This document shows, one piece after another, positions 6,647 through 14,416 of a DNA stretch of 25,322 nucleotides. The stretch spans positions 1 to 25,322 of the forward strand of contig CALKHQ010000103.1 of NCBI GenBank assembly GCA_937988735.1, read 5' to 3'. This stretch comes from an uncultured Alphaproteobacteria bacterium (lineage in GTDB: Bacteria; Pseudomonadota; Alphaproteobacteria; CALKHQ01). The notes beneath the pieces were generated by a model. It was not told where the DNA came from, did not search any database, and worked only from the letters and a program-made list of their open reading frames with translations. Positions within the stretch are counted from its first letter, which is position 1. The number at the start of each line of letters is the position of its first letter. The position numbers and the translations under genes are program-made.

Positions 6647-8158
6647 ATGAAGATCAGGACCATGCTCGGGCTTTCCGTCGCCGCATCGGCGCTGGCCGTG
6701 GCGAGCGCGGCCCAGGCCCAGCAGGCCTATGACCAGTTCAGCAGCCACTGGTACACGGATGCCCAGAGCCGCATCGCCGAAATCGCGTCCCGGCCGGTGA
6801 ACGTCAACCAGGCGCGAAACGTGATCCTGTTCCTGGCGGACGGGTTCGGCGTCAGCACGATCATGGCGGCGCGCGTGCTCCAGGGCCAGCTGCGCGGCGA
6901 GAGCGGGGAGGAGAACTACCTGTTCCTCGAGACCTTCCCCCATTCCGCCCTGGTCAAGACCTACAACACCGACGCCCAGATCCCGGATTCCGCCGGCACC
7001 GCCACCGCCTTCCTGACCGGCGCCAAGACCTATTCCGGCTCGATCGGCATCGCGGAGACCGGCCGGCTCGGCGACTGCGCCGCGAGCCAGGGAGCGGAGC
7101 TGCTCTCCATCGTCGACCTGGCCGAGATGGCCGGCATGTCCACTGGCGTCATCTCCACCGCGCGCATCACCCACGCGACTCCCGGCTCGGCCTATGCCAA
7201 GGCCGCGCACCGGGACTGGGAGGATGACGACGACATGGACCCGGCGGATATCGCCATGGGCTGCAAGGACATCGCGTCCCAGCTCATCGACTACCAGTAC
7301 GGCGACGGCATCGAGGTCGCGATGGGTGGCGGCCGGAGCAGCTTCCTGCCCAACACCGTGGCCGATCCGGAGGACGAGGGCCGGACGGGCAATCGCCGCG
7401 ACGGCCGGGACCTGACCCAGGAATGGCTGAGCAAGTACCCGAACTCCGCCTATGTCTGGAACAAGGCCGGGCTGGACGCGCTCGACCTCGAGGCGACGGA
7501 CCACCTGCTCGCGCTGTTCAACCGCTCGCACATGCAGTACGAGGTGGACCGCGCGGCCGACGTGGGCGGCGAGCCGTCGCTGGCCGAGATGGCCCTCGCG
7601 GCGATCCAGATCCTGGACCGCAACCCCAACGGCTACTTCCTGCTGGTGGAAGGCGGCCGCGTCGACCATGCCCACCACGAGGGCAATGCCCACCGCGCGC
7701 TGCACGACGCCGTCGCCTTCGACGAGGCCATCAAGGCGGTGGCGGAGACAGTGGACCTGAACGAGACCCTGATCGTCGTCACCGCCGACCACAGCCACAC
7801 CTTCTTCGTTGCCGGCTACGCCGACCGCGGCAACCCGATCCTCGGGCTTTCGGTGGAGGGCGGAGAGCTGGCGCTCGCCGACGACGGGATGCCCTACACC
7901 ACGCTGGGCTACGGGAATGGCCCGGGCGGTCTTGCCCCGGGTGCGACCCGCGCCGACCTGACCAACGTCGACACCACCGACGTCGACTTCCTGCAGCAGG
8001 CGCTGGTGCCGATGTCGTCCGAGACGCATGGCGGCGAGGATGTCGCCGTGTTCGCGACCGGGCCGTGGGCGCATCTGTTCCAGACGACCCAGGAGCAGAG
8101 CTTCGTGTTCCACGTGATGGCGCATTCGCTGAACCTGCTGGAACGGGCCGGCAAGTAA
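6647..8158 (+). CDS. Exported alkaline phosphatase (PhoA family)
   Basis: A 503-aa protein with a Sec signal peptide (MKIRTMLGLSVAASALAVA, cleavage likely after AQA at residue 24). It hydrolyses phosphate monoesters in the periplasm using zinc and magnesium. Metal and catalytic motifs of the alkaline phosphatase family are present: LFLADGFG with Asp65, PDSAGTATAFLTGAKT with nucleophile Ser115, ITHATPGS, VEGGRVDHAHHEGN with metal-binding Asp/His, and TADHSHTF. The serine motif reads DSAGTA rather than the DSAASA of E. coli PhoA. The ATG at 6647 is chosen over 6620 because AGGAGGAG precedes it at good spacing and the signal peptide begins there. A strong hairpin separates it from the next gene, so expression downstream may be reduced. 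Confidence 0.93.
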   Translation: MKIRTMLGLSVAASALAVASAAQAQQAYDQFSSHWYTDAQSRIAEIASRPVNVNQARNVILFLADGFGVSTIMAARVLQGQLRGESGEENYLFLETFPHSALVKTYNTDAQIPDSAGTATAFLTGAKTYSGSIGIAETGRLGDCAASQGAELLSIVDLAEMAGMSTGVISTARITHATPGSAYAKAAHRDWEDDDDMDPADIAMGCKDIASQLIDYQYGDGIEVAMGGGRSSFLPNTVADPEDEGRTGNRRDGRDLTQEWLSKYPNSAYVWNKAGLDALDLEATDHLLALFNRSHMQYEVDRAADVGGEPSLAEMALAAIQILDRNPNGYFLLVEGGRVDHAHHEGNAHRALHDAVAFDEAIKAVAETVDLNETLIVVTADHSHTFFVAGYADRGNPILGLSVEGGELALADDGMPYTTLGYGNGPGGLAPGATRADLTNVDTTDVDFLQQALVPMSSETHGGEDVAVFATGPWAHLFQTTQEQSFVFHVMAHSLNLLERAGK

Positions 8159-8168
8159 CGCGACAGGC

Positions 8169-8201
8169 GCGCCGGGGCGGGGTGAGTGCCCGCCCCGGCG
8201 C
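8169..8201 (+). terminator. Strong 13-bp hairpin, terminator or attenuator
   Basis: GCGCCGGGGCGGG (8169-8181) pairs perfectly with CCCGCCCCGGCGC (8189-8201) around a 7-nt loop. It is followed only by CTTCC, not a long T-run. It sits 10 nt after the alkaline phosphatase stop and 37 nt before the next start. Confidence 0.6.
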
Positions 8202-8238
8202 TTCCGCCGGGTCGGCCAACCAGGAGGAGGGACGACCG

Positions 8239-8676
8239 ATGATTTCCAGGCGACAGCTGGTCTCCGGGCTGGCGCTCGCGCCCGTTGCGACCGTGCTCGC
8301 ACCCGGGCTGGCACGGGCGACGCCTTCGCTCCGCATCCGCGACATCTATCTCGGCGGCGGCGAATTCTCCGAGGCTGCCCACAGCCTCGTCGGCAAGACC
8401 GTCATGATCCCCGGCTTCATGGCGCCGCCGCTGAAGCCGGACGCGCGCTTCTTCGTGCTCACCCGGCGGCCGATGGCGGTCTGTCCGTTCTGCGACAACG
8501 AGGCCGACTGGCCGCGCGACATCGTGCTGGTCAAGCTCGCCGGCCCGATCGAATGGCTGCCGTTCAACCTGCCGATCGAGGTCACCGGCACCCTGGAACT
8601 GGGGACGGAGATCGACGAGGAGACGGGCTTCGTCAGCCGCGTCCGCCTGGTCGACGCCGAGGTGGAACAGGCCTGA
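8239..8676 (+). CDS. Exported DUF3299-like protein, partner of an FtsX/LolD-type ABC transporter
   Basis: A 145-aa protein with a twin-arginine-like or Sec signal (ISRRQLVSG, hydrophobic to ~26, cleavage near ARA). The mature domain contains VGKTVMIPGFMAPPL (51-65), a CPFC motif (Cys82, Cys85) and a beta-rich end. The layout resembles DUF3299 proteins, which lie beside FtsX-like permeases and LolD-like ATPases, as in the P. aeruginosa PA4064-PA4066 region. Their biochemical role is unknown. A periplasmic or membrane-proximal metal- or redox-linked role is my inference from CPFC. The start has AGGAGGAGGG 7-8 nt upstream, and the permease gene begins 10 nt after the stop, so the two are certainly close enough to be one operon. 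Confidence 0.62.
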   Translation: MISRRQLVSGLALAPVATVLAPGLARATPSLRIRDIYLGGGEFSEAAHSLVGKTVMIPGFMAPPLKPDARFFVLTRRPMAVCPFCDNEADWPRDIVLVKLAGPIEWLPFNLPIEVTGTLELGTEIDEETGFVSRVRLVDAEVEQA

Positions 8677-8686
8677 CGGCCGGGGC

Positions 8687-9955
8687 ATGTTCAATCCCCT
8701 GCCGGTCGCGCTGAACGACCTGAAGCGGAGCCGGGGCGGCGCGGCCGCGATCGTCCTGCTGGTCGCGATGGCGGTGGCGCTGGGCGTCGCCGTGTCGGCC
8801 CAGGAGCGCGCGCTGCGCCAGGGCAGCGCCGACGCCGCCGACGCCTTCGACATCATCGTCGGCGCGCCCGGCAGCGAAACGCAGCTCGTGCTCACCGCCG
8901 TCTATCTCCAGCCGGCCGACCTCGACCTGATCGACGGCGCCATCCTCGCCGATCTCGCCGATGACGAGGGCGTCGTCTTCGCGGCCCCGCTCGGCTTCGG
9001 GGACTCGTGGCAGGGGCACCCGATCGTCGGCACCACGGACCGCTTCGTCCGCCATCTGGCAGGTGGCGCGCTGGCGCACGGCACGGGCTTCGCCCGTCCC
9101 GGCGACACCGTCGTCGGCGCCGACGTGCCGCTGGCGGTGGGCGCCGAGATCGTCCCGATGCACGGGCAGATCGTGCTGGACGAGGAGGACGAGGCGCACC
9201 ACGGCGTCGCGCTCCGCGTCACCGGCGTGCTGCCGCCGCTCGGCACACCGTGGGACCGGGCGCTGCTGGTGCCGATCGAGACGGTCTGGGCGGCGCACGG
9301 CCTGCCGACGGGGCGCGCGCCCGGCGAGGCGGAGATCGAGCGCCTGCTCACCGGCGACGGGCACGCCGAACCGGGGGAGGGCGTGACCCTCGGCCCGCCC
9401 TGGGACCGCGCGCTGCTCCCCGGTGTGCCGGCGATCGTGATCGAGCCGGCCTCGGTCGCCGATGCCTATGAGCTGCGCCAGCGCTACCGGTCGAACGACC
9501 GCACCATTGCGGTGTTCCCGGCGGAGGTGCTGATCCGGCTCTACGGCGTGCTCGGCGACGTCCGCGACCTGCTAGCGTGGATCTCGATCCTGACCCAGGT
9601 GCTGGTGATCGCGGCGGTGCTGCTCGCAATCGTGGCCAGCATGGCGCAGAAGCGGCGGCTGGTCGGCGTGCTGAGGGCGCTCGGCGCCTCGCGCGGCTAT
9701 GTGTTCGCTGTCGCGTGGATCGGGATCTCGTTGCTCATCGTCTGCGGCGCCGCCCTCGGTCTCGCCCTCGGCTGGGCCGCCGCAGCCGGGCTGTCCGCGG
9801 TGCTGGAAGCGGAGACCGCGATGCGGCTGCCGGTGGCGCTGGGCTGGCAGGAAGCGCGGCTGGTGCTGGTCATCGCCGTGATCGGGCTTGTGCTGGCCGC
9901 CGTGCCCTCGATGCTGCTCTACCGCCAGCCGGTCGCGGCGGCGCTGAAGGGCTGA
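8687..9955 (+). CDS. FtsX/MacB-type ABC transporter permease
   Basis: A 422-aa membrane protein with the MacB layout: one N-terminal helix (~20-40), a large periplasmic domain (~41-295), then three C-terminal helices (about 303-322, 341-372, 388-410). The segment QKRRLVGVLRALGAS after the second helix is the coupling region typical of FtsX-like permeases that pair with LolD/MacB ATPases. Such systems are mechanotransmission pumps acting on periplasmic or outer-membrane substrates. The partner ATPase is probably the gene at 10561-11250, but an oppositely oriented thioredoxin gene lies between. Substrate unknown. The ribosome binding site is weak (CCGGGGC), which fits translational coupling to the preceding gene. 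Confidence 0.88.
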   Translation: MFNPLPVALNDLKRSRGGAAAIVLLVAMAVALGVAVSAQERALRQGSADAADAFDIIVGAPGSETQLVLTAVYLQPADLDLIDGAILADLADDEGVVFAAPLGFGDSWQGHPIVGTTDRFVRHLAGGALAHGTGFARPGDTVVGADVPLAVGAEIVPMHGQIVLDEEDEAHHGVALRVTGVLPPLGTPWDRALLVPIETVWAAHGLPTGRAPGEAEIERLLTGDGHAEPGEGVTLGPPWDRALLPGVPAIVIEPASVADAYELRQRYRSNDRTIAVFPAEVLIRLYGVLGDVRDLLAWISILTQVLVIAAVLLAIVASMAQKRRLVGVLRALGASRGYVFAVAWIGISLLIVCGAALGLALGWAAAAGLSAVLEAETAMRLPVALGWQEARLVLVIAVIGLVLAAVPSMLLYRQPVAAALKG

Positions 9956-9982
9956 CAGGCGATGGTCGGGGCGGTCCAGCCG

Positions 9983-10498
9983 TCAGCGCGCCTGCTCCGG
10001 CTGCAGCCATGCCGCCAGCCGCGCGCGCACGGCCGGGTCGTCCCAGTCCTCGGCGCCGATGATCAGCTCCAGGACTGCGCCGTCGCGGCCGAGGACCACG
10101 GTCGCCGGGAATGCCCGGATACCCAGGGCGGCCGTGACCAGTCCGGCGCGGTCGACGTGCGAGTCCAGCGTGGTCACGCCGAAGCGGTCATGCAGGGCGC
10201 GGTTGATGAGGGCGGGATCGCCCGGCTCGGCGGCCACCAGCAGCACCTGCCCGCCCCGCGGCCGCAGCCACTGGTCGAGCGCGGCCAGCGCCGGCAGTTC
10301 CGCGATGCACGGCGTGCACCAGGTCGCCCACAGGTTGACCACCAGCGGCTGCGGGCCGAGGGCCCCGCCAAGGGTGACGACCGTGCCCTCCGGATCGACC
10401 AGCCGCGCCGCGAGCGGGTCCGGCTGTTCGGCCGCAGCGGGGAAGGCTGCCGCCGCCACCCCGACCGCCGCCGCGATGATGCAGACCGGAACCCGCAT
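9983..10498 (-). CDS. TlpA-family thioredoxin-like protein, antisense inside the ABC locus
   Basis: A 171-aa exported thioredoxin-fold protein. A Sec signal spans residues 1-23 (cleavage after AAA). WCTPC places the active cysteines at 61 and 64 after NLWAT. The cis-Pro region FPATVVLGRDG is present. It should act as a periplasmic thiol reductant. It is transcribed opposite to both the permease (convergent, 27 nt apart) and the ATPase (divergent, 62 nt apart), so it cannot be part of their operon even though it sits between them. A TAGGCT hexamer ends 6 nt before its ATG with no ribosome binding site, suggesting a leaderless mRNA. Confidence 0.88.
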   Translation of the reverse strand: MRVPVCIIAAAVGVAAAAFPAAAEQPDPLAARLVDPEGTVVTLGGALGPQPLVVNLWATWCTPCIAELPALAALDQWLRPRGGQVLLVAAEPGDPALINRALHDRFGVTTLDSHVDRAGLVTAALGIRAFPATVVLGRDGAVLELIIGAEDWDDPAVRARLAAWLQPEQAR

Positions 10499-10504
10499 GG
10501 CGTC

Positions 10505-10510
10505 AGCCTA
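10505..10510 (-). promoter_or_regulatory. Candidate -10 element, leaderless start of the antisense thioredoxin gene
   Basis: On the minus strand TAGGCT is followed by six nt (GACGCC) and the ATG. The upstream -35 is poor. Transcription would start at the start codon. Confidence 0.4.
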
Positions 10511-10514
10511 GCGC

Positions 10515-10535
10515 GCTTCGCTGCCGGCGCGAAGC
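10515..10535. promoter_or_regulatory. 7-bp inverted repeat between divergent genes
   Basis: GCTTCGC (10515-10521) and GCGAAGC (10529-10535) form a perfect dyad with a 7-nt centre in the 62-nt space between the thioredoxin and ATPase genes. It could be a shared operator or simply a GC-rich chance dyad. Confidence 0.3.
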
Positions 10536-10560
10536 CGGCGCGCCGCCAGGGGCATCCGGA

Positions 10561-11250
10561 ATGAGCGCCCTTGGCGCCCTTGGCGCGCATGCCACCGGGG
10601 TCAGGCTCGACTATGGCCGCGGCCGTGAGGCTCCGATCACGGCGCTCGCTTTCGACGAACTGGTGATTGCGCCGGGGGAGCGCGTCGGGCTGGTCGGCCC
10701 GTCCGGCGCGGGCAAGACCTCGCTGCTCTACGTGCTCTCGGGCATCGAGCGGCCGCAGCAGGGGCGGATCCGTTGGGGTGACGACGAACTTGCCGCCATG
10801 GGCGAGGGCATGCGCGACCGCTGGCGGCTCGCCAACGCCGGCTTCGTGTTCCAGGAGTTCCACCTGATCCCCGGCATGACGGCGCTGCAGAACGTGCTCG
10901 CCCCGGTTCGCTTCGCCCGCTGGCGCCCCACCGCTGCGGAGGTGGCGCATGCCAGGACGCTGCTCGCCGGATTCGGCGCGCCCGACGACCGGCGACCGGT
11001 CGAGCGGATGTCGCGGGGGGAGCAGCAGCGGGTCGCGCTCGCGCGGGCGCTGACCGGCCGGCCCCGGATCCTGTTCGCCGACGAGCCGACCGCGAGCCTC
11101 GACCAGGACAACGCCGCCATCGTCGCCGACAGCCTGCTGGCGGCGGCGGCCGACAACCGCTGCACGCTGGTCTGCGTCACCCACGACCCGCTGCTGATGC
11201 GCAGGCTGGACCGCCTGGTCGAGCTCCGGAACGGACGGCTGGTCGGGTAG
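10561..11250 (+). CDS. LolD-type ABC transporter ATP-binding protein
   Basis: A 229-aa ATPase that would power the FtsX-like permease encoded at 8687-9955. The Walker A motif GPSGAGKT is at 46-53, the Q-loop FVFQEF near 95-100, the signature MSRGEQQR at 150-157, Walker B ILFADE at 170-175 with the D-loop SLDQ, and a switch histidine in CVTHD near 205. The signature has Arg in place of the usual first Gly (S-R-G-E instead of S-G-G-E); relatives in this clade may share it. No obvious promoter is visible in the 62 nt upstream, so expression may rely on read-through across the antisense thioredoxin gene. The DUF2243 gene follows at 77 nt. Confidence 0.93.
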   Translation: MSALGALGAHATGVRLDYGRGREAPITALAFDELVIAPGERVGLVGPSGAGKTSLLYVLSGIERPQQGRIRWGDDELAAMGEGMRDRWRLANAGFVFQEFHLIPGMTALQNVLAPVRFARWRPTAAEVAHARTLLAGFGAPDDRRPVERMSRGEQQRVALARALTGRPRILFADEPTASLDQDNAAIVADSLLAAAADNRCTLVCVTHDPLLMRRLDRLVELRNGRLVG

Positions 11251-11326
11251 CGGGCATGTGCCCGGCGGGGCGTGCCGGAACCTTCCCCGCCCCCGCGCCA
11301 TTGTCGCTCTGCGACGGGAGCATGCG

Positions 11327-12079
11327 ATGGCGACGGCGAAGCGGGAGGCGGGGACACACTGGCCGGGCTGGCTGCTCGGTCTTGCGCTCGGCGGCTTCTT
11401 CGACGGGATCCTGCTCCACCAGCTGCTGCAGTGGCACCACCTGCTCAGCGCCTACGAACCAGGGGACATCCGGTTCCAGGTCGCGGTGGACGGCCTGTTC
11501 CACGCGCTGATGTACGCGATCGCCGCCGTCGGCCTCTGGCGGCTGTGGGCGGAAAGCCGCCGGCGCGGCGCACCGCCGGCCCGTCTGCTCGCCGCCGACA
11601 TCCTCACCGGGTTCGGCGCCTGGCATGTGATCGACGCCGTCGCGTCGCACTGGCTGCTCGGCATCCACCGCATCCGGATGGACAGCGCCGACCCGATGTT
11701 CTGGGACCTGGCCTGGCTCGCCGCCTTCGGCCTGCTGCCGCTCGCCGCGGGCCTGCTGCTGCGCCGGCGCGGGCCGGGGGCGGGCTCGGCGATCGCGGCG
11801 TCGGCGGCGGCACTGCTGGTCCTGGCGGCCGGCGCCCAGTCCCTGCGCCCCGCGGACTCCGCCTTCACCGCCGTGCTGTTCCTGCCCGGCACAGCCCAGG
11901 CCACGGTGTTCGACGCGGTTGCCGCAGTCGGGGCGCGCGTGGTCTGGATGGACGCCAGCGGCGAACTCGTCGTGCTCCGCAGGCCGGCGCAGGGCTCGGT
12001 CCTCGGCCTCTATGGCCGCGGCGCCCTCCTCGTCGGCGACACCCTTCCTGCCGGCTGCCTCGCCGGCCTCCGCACCTGA
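11327..12079 (+). CDS. DUF2243 membrane protein with an extra C-terminal domain
   Basis: A 250-aa protein. Residues ~12-147 form a four-helix DUF2243 membrane domain with the family hallmark GGFFDGILLHQLLQWHH. Seven histidines lie in or near the helices (31, 37, 38, 59, 100, 108, 114), suggesting metal or haem contact. A further hydrophobic helix (~153-170) leads into a ~75-residue domain ending in LPAGCLAGL, which DUF2243 proteins usually lack. It resembles small predicted periplasmic domains with a VLFLPGT...DAVAAVGAR pattern. Function is unknown. I chose the ATG at 11327, preceded by GGGAG at about 7 nt, over the upstream codon at 11258. It ends 6 nt before the convergent 63-aa gene. Confidence 0.8.
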   Translation: MATAKREAGTHWPGWLLGLALGGFFDGILLHQLLQWHHLLSAYEPGDIRFQVAVDGLFHALMYAIAAVGLWRLWAESRRRGAPPARLLAADILTGFGAWHVIDAVASHWLLGIHRIRMDSADPMFWDLAWLAAFGLLPLAAGLLLRRRGPGAGSAIAASAAALLVLAAGAQSLRPADSAFTAVLFLPGTAQATVFDAVAAVGARVVWMDASGELVVLRRPAQGSVLGLYGRGALLVGDTLPAGCLAGLRT

Positions 12080-12085
12080 CCCGCT

Positions 12086-12277
12086 TCACCCGGGCCCGGA
12101 TTCCGGCCGCTTCGGCACCGGGATCCCGCGCCTGCGCAGCAGCTCGGCCACCCCTCGCGGAATCTCGCGACAGCCGCAGTTCTCGGCGTGCGCCAGGTGC
12201 CAGGCGATCCGTTCGTCCTCGCTCGGGTTCTTCGGCATCCGGTGCTGTTCGTGCCATGCGCGGTTGGTCTTGCCCAT
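12086..12277 (-). CDS. Small conserved hypothetical protein, 63 aa
   Basis: A 63-aa charged protein with the pattern RAWHEQHRMPKNPS (6-19), RIAWHLAHAENCGCR (23-37) and a basic, proline-rich tail. I recognise the AWHExHRMPKN...AWHxxHAxxCGCR arrangement as recurring in small alphaproteobacterial proteins of unknown role. Histidines 9, 12, 27, 30 and cysteines 34, 36 could form a metal site; this is inference. It starts 25 nt downstream of the EF-G-like gene on the same strand and is likely co-transcribed. GGGGGA precedes the ATG closely. Confidence 0.7.
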   Translation of the reverse strand: MGKTNRAWHEQHRMPKNPSEDERIAWHLAHAENCGCREIPRGVAELLRRRGIPVPKRPESGPG

Positions 12278-12302
12278 CGGTCCCCCGCGGCCGGGCCTCC
12301 TG

Positions 12303-14333
12303 CTACTGCGCGGCCATCACGTTCCGCTCGTCGACCACCTGGTCGGCCAGGCGGCCGGTCAGTTCGGCCATGTGGTCGAAGCTGAAGCGGAAGGTGCCGG
12401 AGCCCTGCGTCAGCGAGCGCAGCTCGATGATCAGGTCGCGAAGCTCGGCCTGGGGCATCTGGCATTCCACCGTGTCCCAGCCGGGCCAGCCCTGCTTGGC
12501 GTCGAAGCCCAGGATCTGGCCGCGCTTGCCGGTGACCAGGTTGTTGATCTTGCTGGTGTGCTCCGACGGCACGTCGATCGACACCCGGTAGATCGGCTCC
12601 AGCAGCACCGGGCTCGCCTTCGGCATCGCCTCGCGCATGGCGAGCATGCCGGCGGCGCGGAAGGCCTGGTCGGAGCTGTCCACCGAGTGGAACTGGCCGT
12701 CGAACAGCCGGACCGAGATGTCCACCACCGGGAAGCCCAGCGGCCCGCGCGCCAGATACTCCTTCACCCCGTGCTCCACCGAGGGGATGAACTGGCGCGG
12801 GATCGCGCCGCCGGTGATGGCGTCGATGAACTCGAAGCCGCCGCCGCGCGGCAGCGGTTTGATCTCGATGTGGACGTCGCCGAACTGGCCGTGGCCGCCA
12901 CTCTGCTTCTTGTGCCGGGCGTGCTGCTGCACCGGCTTGCGGATGGTCTCCTGATAGGCCACCTGCGGCCGGGCGCGGTTGACCTGGACGTTGAAGCGGT
13001 TGGCCAGCCGGTCCGCCGCCACCGCCAGGTGCACGTCGCCCTGGCCCCACAGCAGCAGCTCGCCGGTGCCGGTGCTGTGCTCGACGGTAAGCGCCGGATC
13101 CTCCTCGCACAGCTTCTGCAGCGCGGCGGAAAGCTTGACCTCGTCGCCGCGGTTGGCGGTGCTGATGGCGCTGGCGAACACCGGCGGGATCGGTTCCGGC
13201 CACGGCACGGCTGCCGCCCTGCCCGAAGGCGTAAGCGCGTCGCCGGTGCGCACGCTGTCCATCCGGCCCAGCGCCACCACCGCGCCGGCCGGTGCCTCGG
13301 CCACCTTCTCGTGCTTGCCGCCGATGAGCTGGTAGAGGCCGCTCACCCGCTCGCCGGCCAGCGTCGCGCCGTCCTTCAGCGTGCCGCGCCAGACGCGGGC
13401 GTAGGAGAGCTTTCCGGTGTGGCCGGCGTAGACGGTCTTGAACACCTGGGCCAGCGGCTCACCGTCGTCGGCGATGTCGCTGCGCATCCGGGTGAGCGAC
13501 ACGTCCGGCGCCTCGTGGCGCAGCGCCTTCAGCAGCCGGCGGACGCCGCCGTCGGTCTCGGCCGCCCCGAGGAACACCGGCACCAGCCGGTCCTCGCGCA
13601 GGTTCTCGGTCAGGTCGCGGTAGACCGCGGTCTTGTCCGGCTCGACGTCCTCCAGCAGCTGCTCCATCAGCGCGTCGTCGAAGTCGGCCAGCGTCTCCAG
13701 CAGCGCCTGGCGCGCCTCGTGCTCGCGCTCCTCGACCTCGGCCGGGAGCTGGATCAGGGCGGAAGGCTGGCCGGGCTGGTAGCGGTAGGCGCGCTCGCTT
13801 ACCAGATCGACATAGCCGGTGATCGCCTCGCCGTCGCGGATCGGCACCTGGCGCAGCACCACCGGCTGCTTCGAGACCCCCTGCAGCGCCTGCATCACGT
13901 CGCGCACGCGGACGTTGGCCACGTCCATCTTGTTGATGAAGATCATGCGCGGGATGTCGTGCTCGTCGAGGTAGTGGAACAGCGGCGCGAGAGCGGAGAT
14001 GCGCTCGATCGCGGGTTCGCACACCACCACTGCCACGTCTGCCACCAGCAGCGCGTTGCGGGTCTCCTGGGTGAATTCGAACGAACCGGGGCAGTCGAGG
14101 AAGCTCCACGGGTCGCCGAGGAAGCTGCAGGATGCGACGGTGACTTCCGTGGACATGCCGCGGGCGCGGGCCTCGGCGCTGAAGTCGCCGACGGTGTTGC
14201 GGTCCGCTGCCCTGCCCTTGCGCGGGATCGCACCGCAGGCGTGGAGGATGGCCTCGAGCAGGGTTGTCTTTCCGGACAGATAAGGCCCGACCAACGCCGC
14301 GCACCGGGGCGCGGCGGTCGCGTCTTTCGTCAT
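12303..14333 (-). CDS. EF-G-like translational GTPase (EF-G2/FusA2-like)
   Basis: A 676-aa protein with the EF-G domain order: G domain, domain II (near 300-380), domains III-V to the end. The P-loop is GPYLSGKTT (16-24) and the guanine motif is NKMD. The switch II motif, normally DTPGH, reads DCPGS (Asp80, Ser84), so the catalytic histidine of canonical EF-G is absent. The segment NTVGDFSAEARARGMS replaces the usual switch I. Length and changes match an alphaproteobacterial EF-G-like subfamily distinct from FusA, whose role is not established; ribosome-associated rescue or recycling is possible. The ATG at 14333 is preceded by AAGGAGG at ideal spacing, so it is preferred to the TTG at 14348. 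Confidence 0.9.
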   Translation of the reverse strand: MTKDATAAPRCAALVGPYLSGKTTLLEAILHACGAIPRKGRAADRNTVGDFSAEARARGMSTEVTVASCSFLGDPWSFLDCPGSFEFTQETRNALLVADVAVVVCEPAIERISALAPLFHYLDEHDIPRMIFINKMDVANVRVRDVMQALQGVSKQPVVLRQVPIRDGEAITGYVDLVSERAYRYQPGQPSALIQLPAEVEEREHEARQALLETLADFDDALMEQLLEDVEPDKTAVYRDLTENLREDRLVPVFLGAAETDGGVRRLLKALRHEAPDVSLTRMRSDIADDGEPLAQVFKTVYAGHTGKLSYARVWRGTLKDGATLAGERVSGLYQLIGGKHEKVAEAPAGAVVALGRMDSVRTGDALTPSGRAAAVPWPEPIPPVFASAISTANRGDEVKLSAALQKLCEEDPALTVEHSTGTGELLLWGQGDVHLAVAADRLANRFNVQVNRARPQVAYQETIRKPVQQHARHKKQSGGHGQFGDVHIEIKPLPRGGGFEFIDAITGGAIPRQFIPSVEHGVKEYLARGPLGFPVVDISVRLFDGQFHSVDSSDQAFRAAGMLAMREAMPKASPVLLEPIYRVSIDVPSEHTSKINNLVTGKRGQILGFDAKQGWPGWDTVECQMPQAELRDLIIELRSLTQGSGTFRFSFDHMAELTGRLADQVVDERNVMAAQ

Positions 14334-14416
14334 CACCGCCTCCTTCAAGAATCAGGTGTGACGAGGCCGCAGCGGGAGTTCACCGGATTCTGCGCCGGCG
14401 CGTTTTTCCTCACGCC

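Noticed and set aside
9348..9629. Arg/Pro-rich minus-strand frame within the permease gene
   Set aside because: Low-complexity shadow of the FtsX-like permease; no start signal.
10150..10160. Suspicion that permease and ATPase belong to different transporters because a gene separates them
   Set aside because: Both are of the FtsX/LolD pairing class, same strand and only ~600 nt apart, with no other candidate partner in the window.
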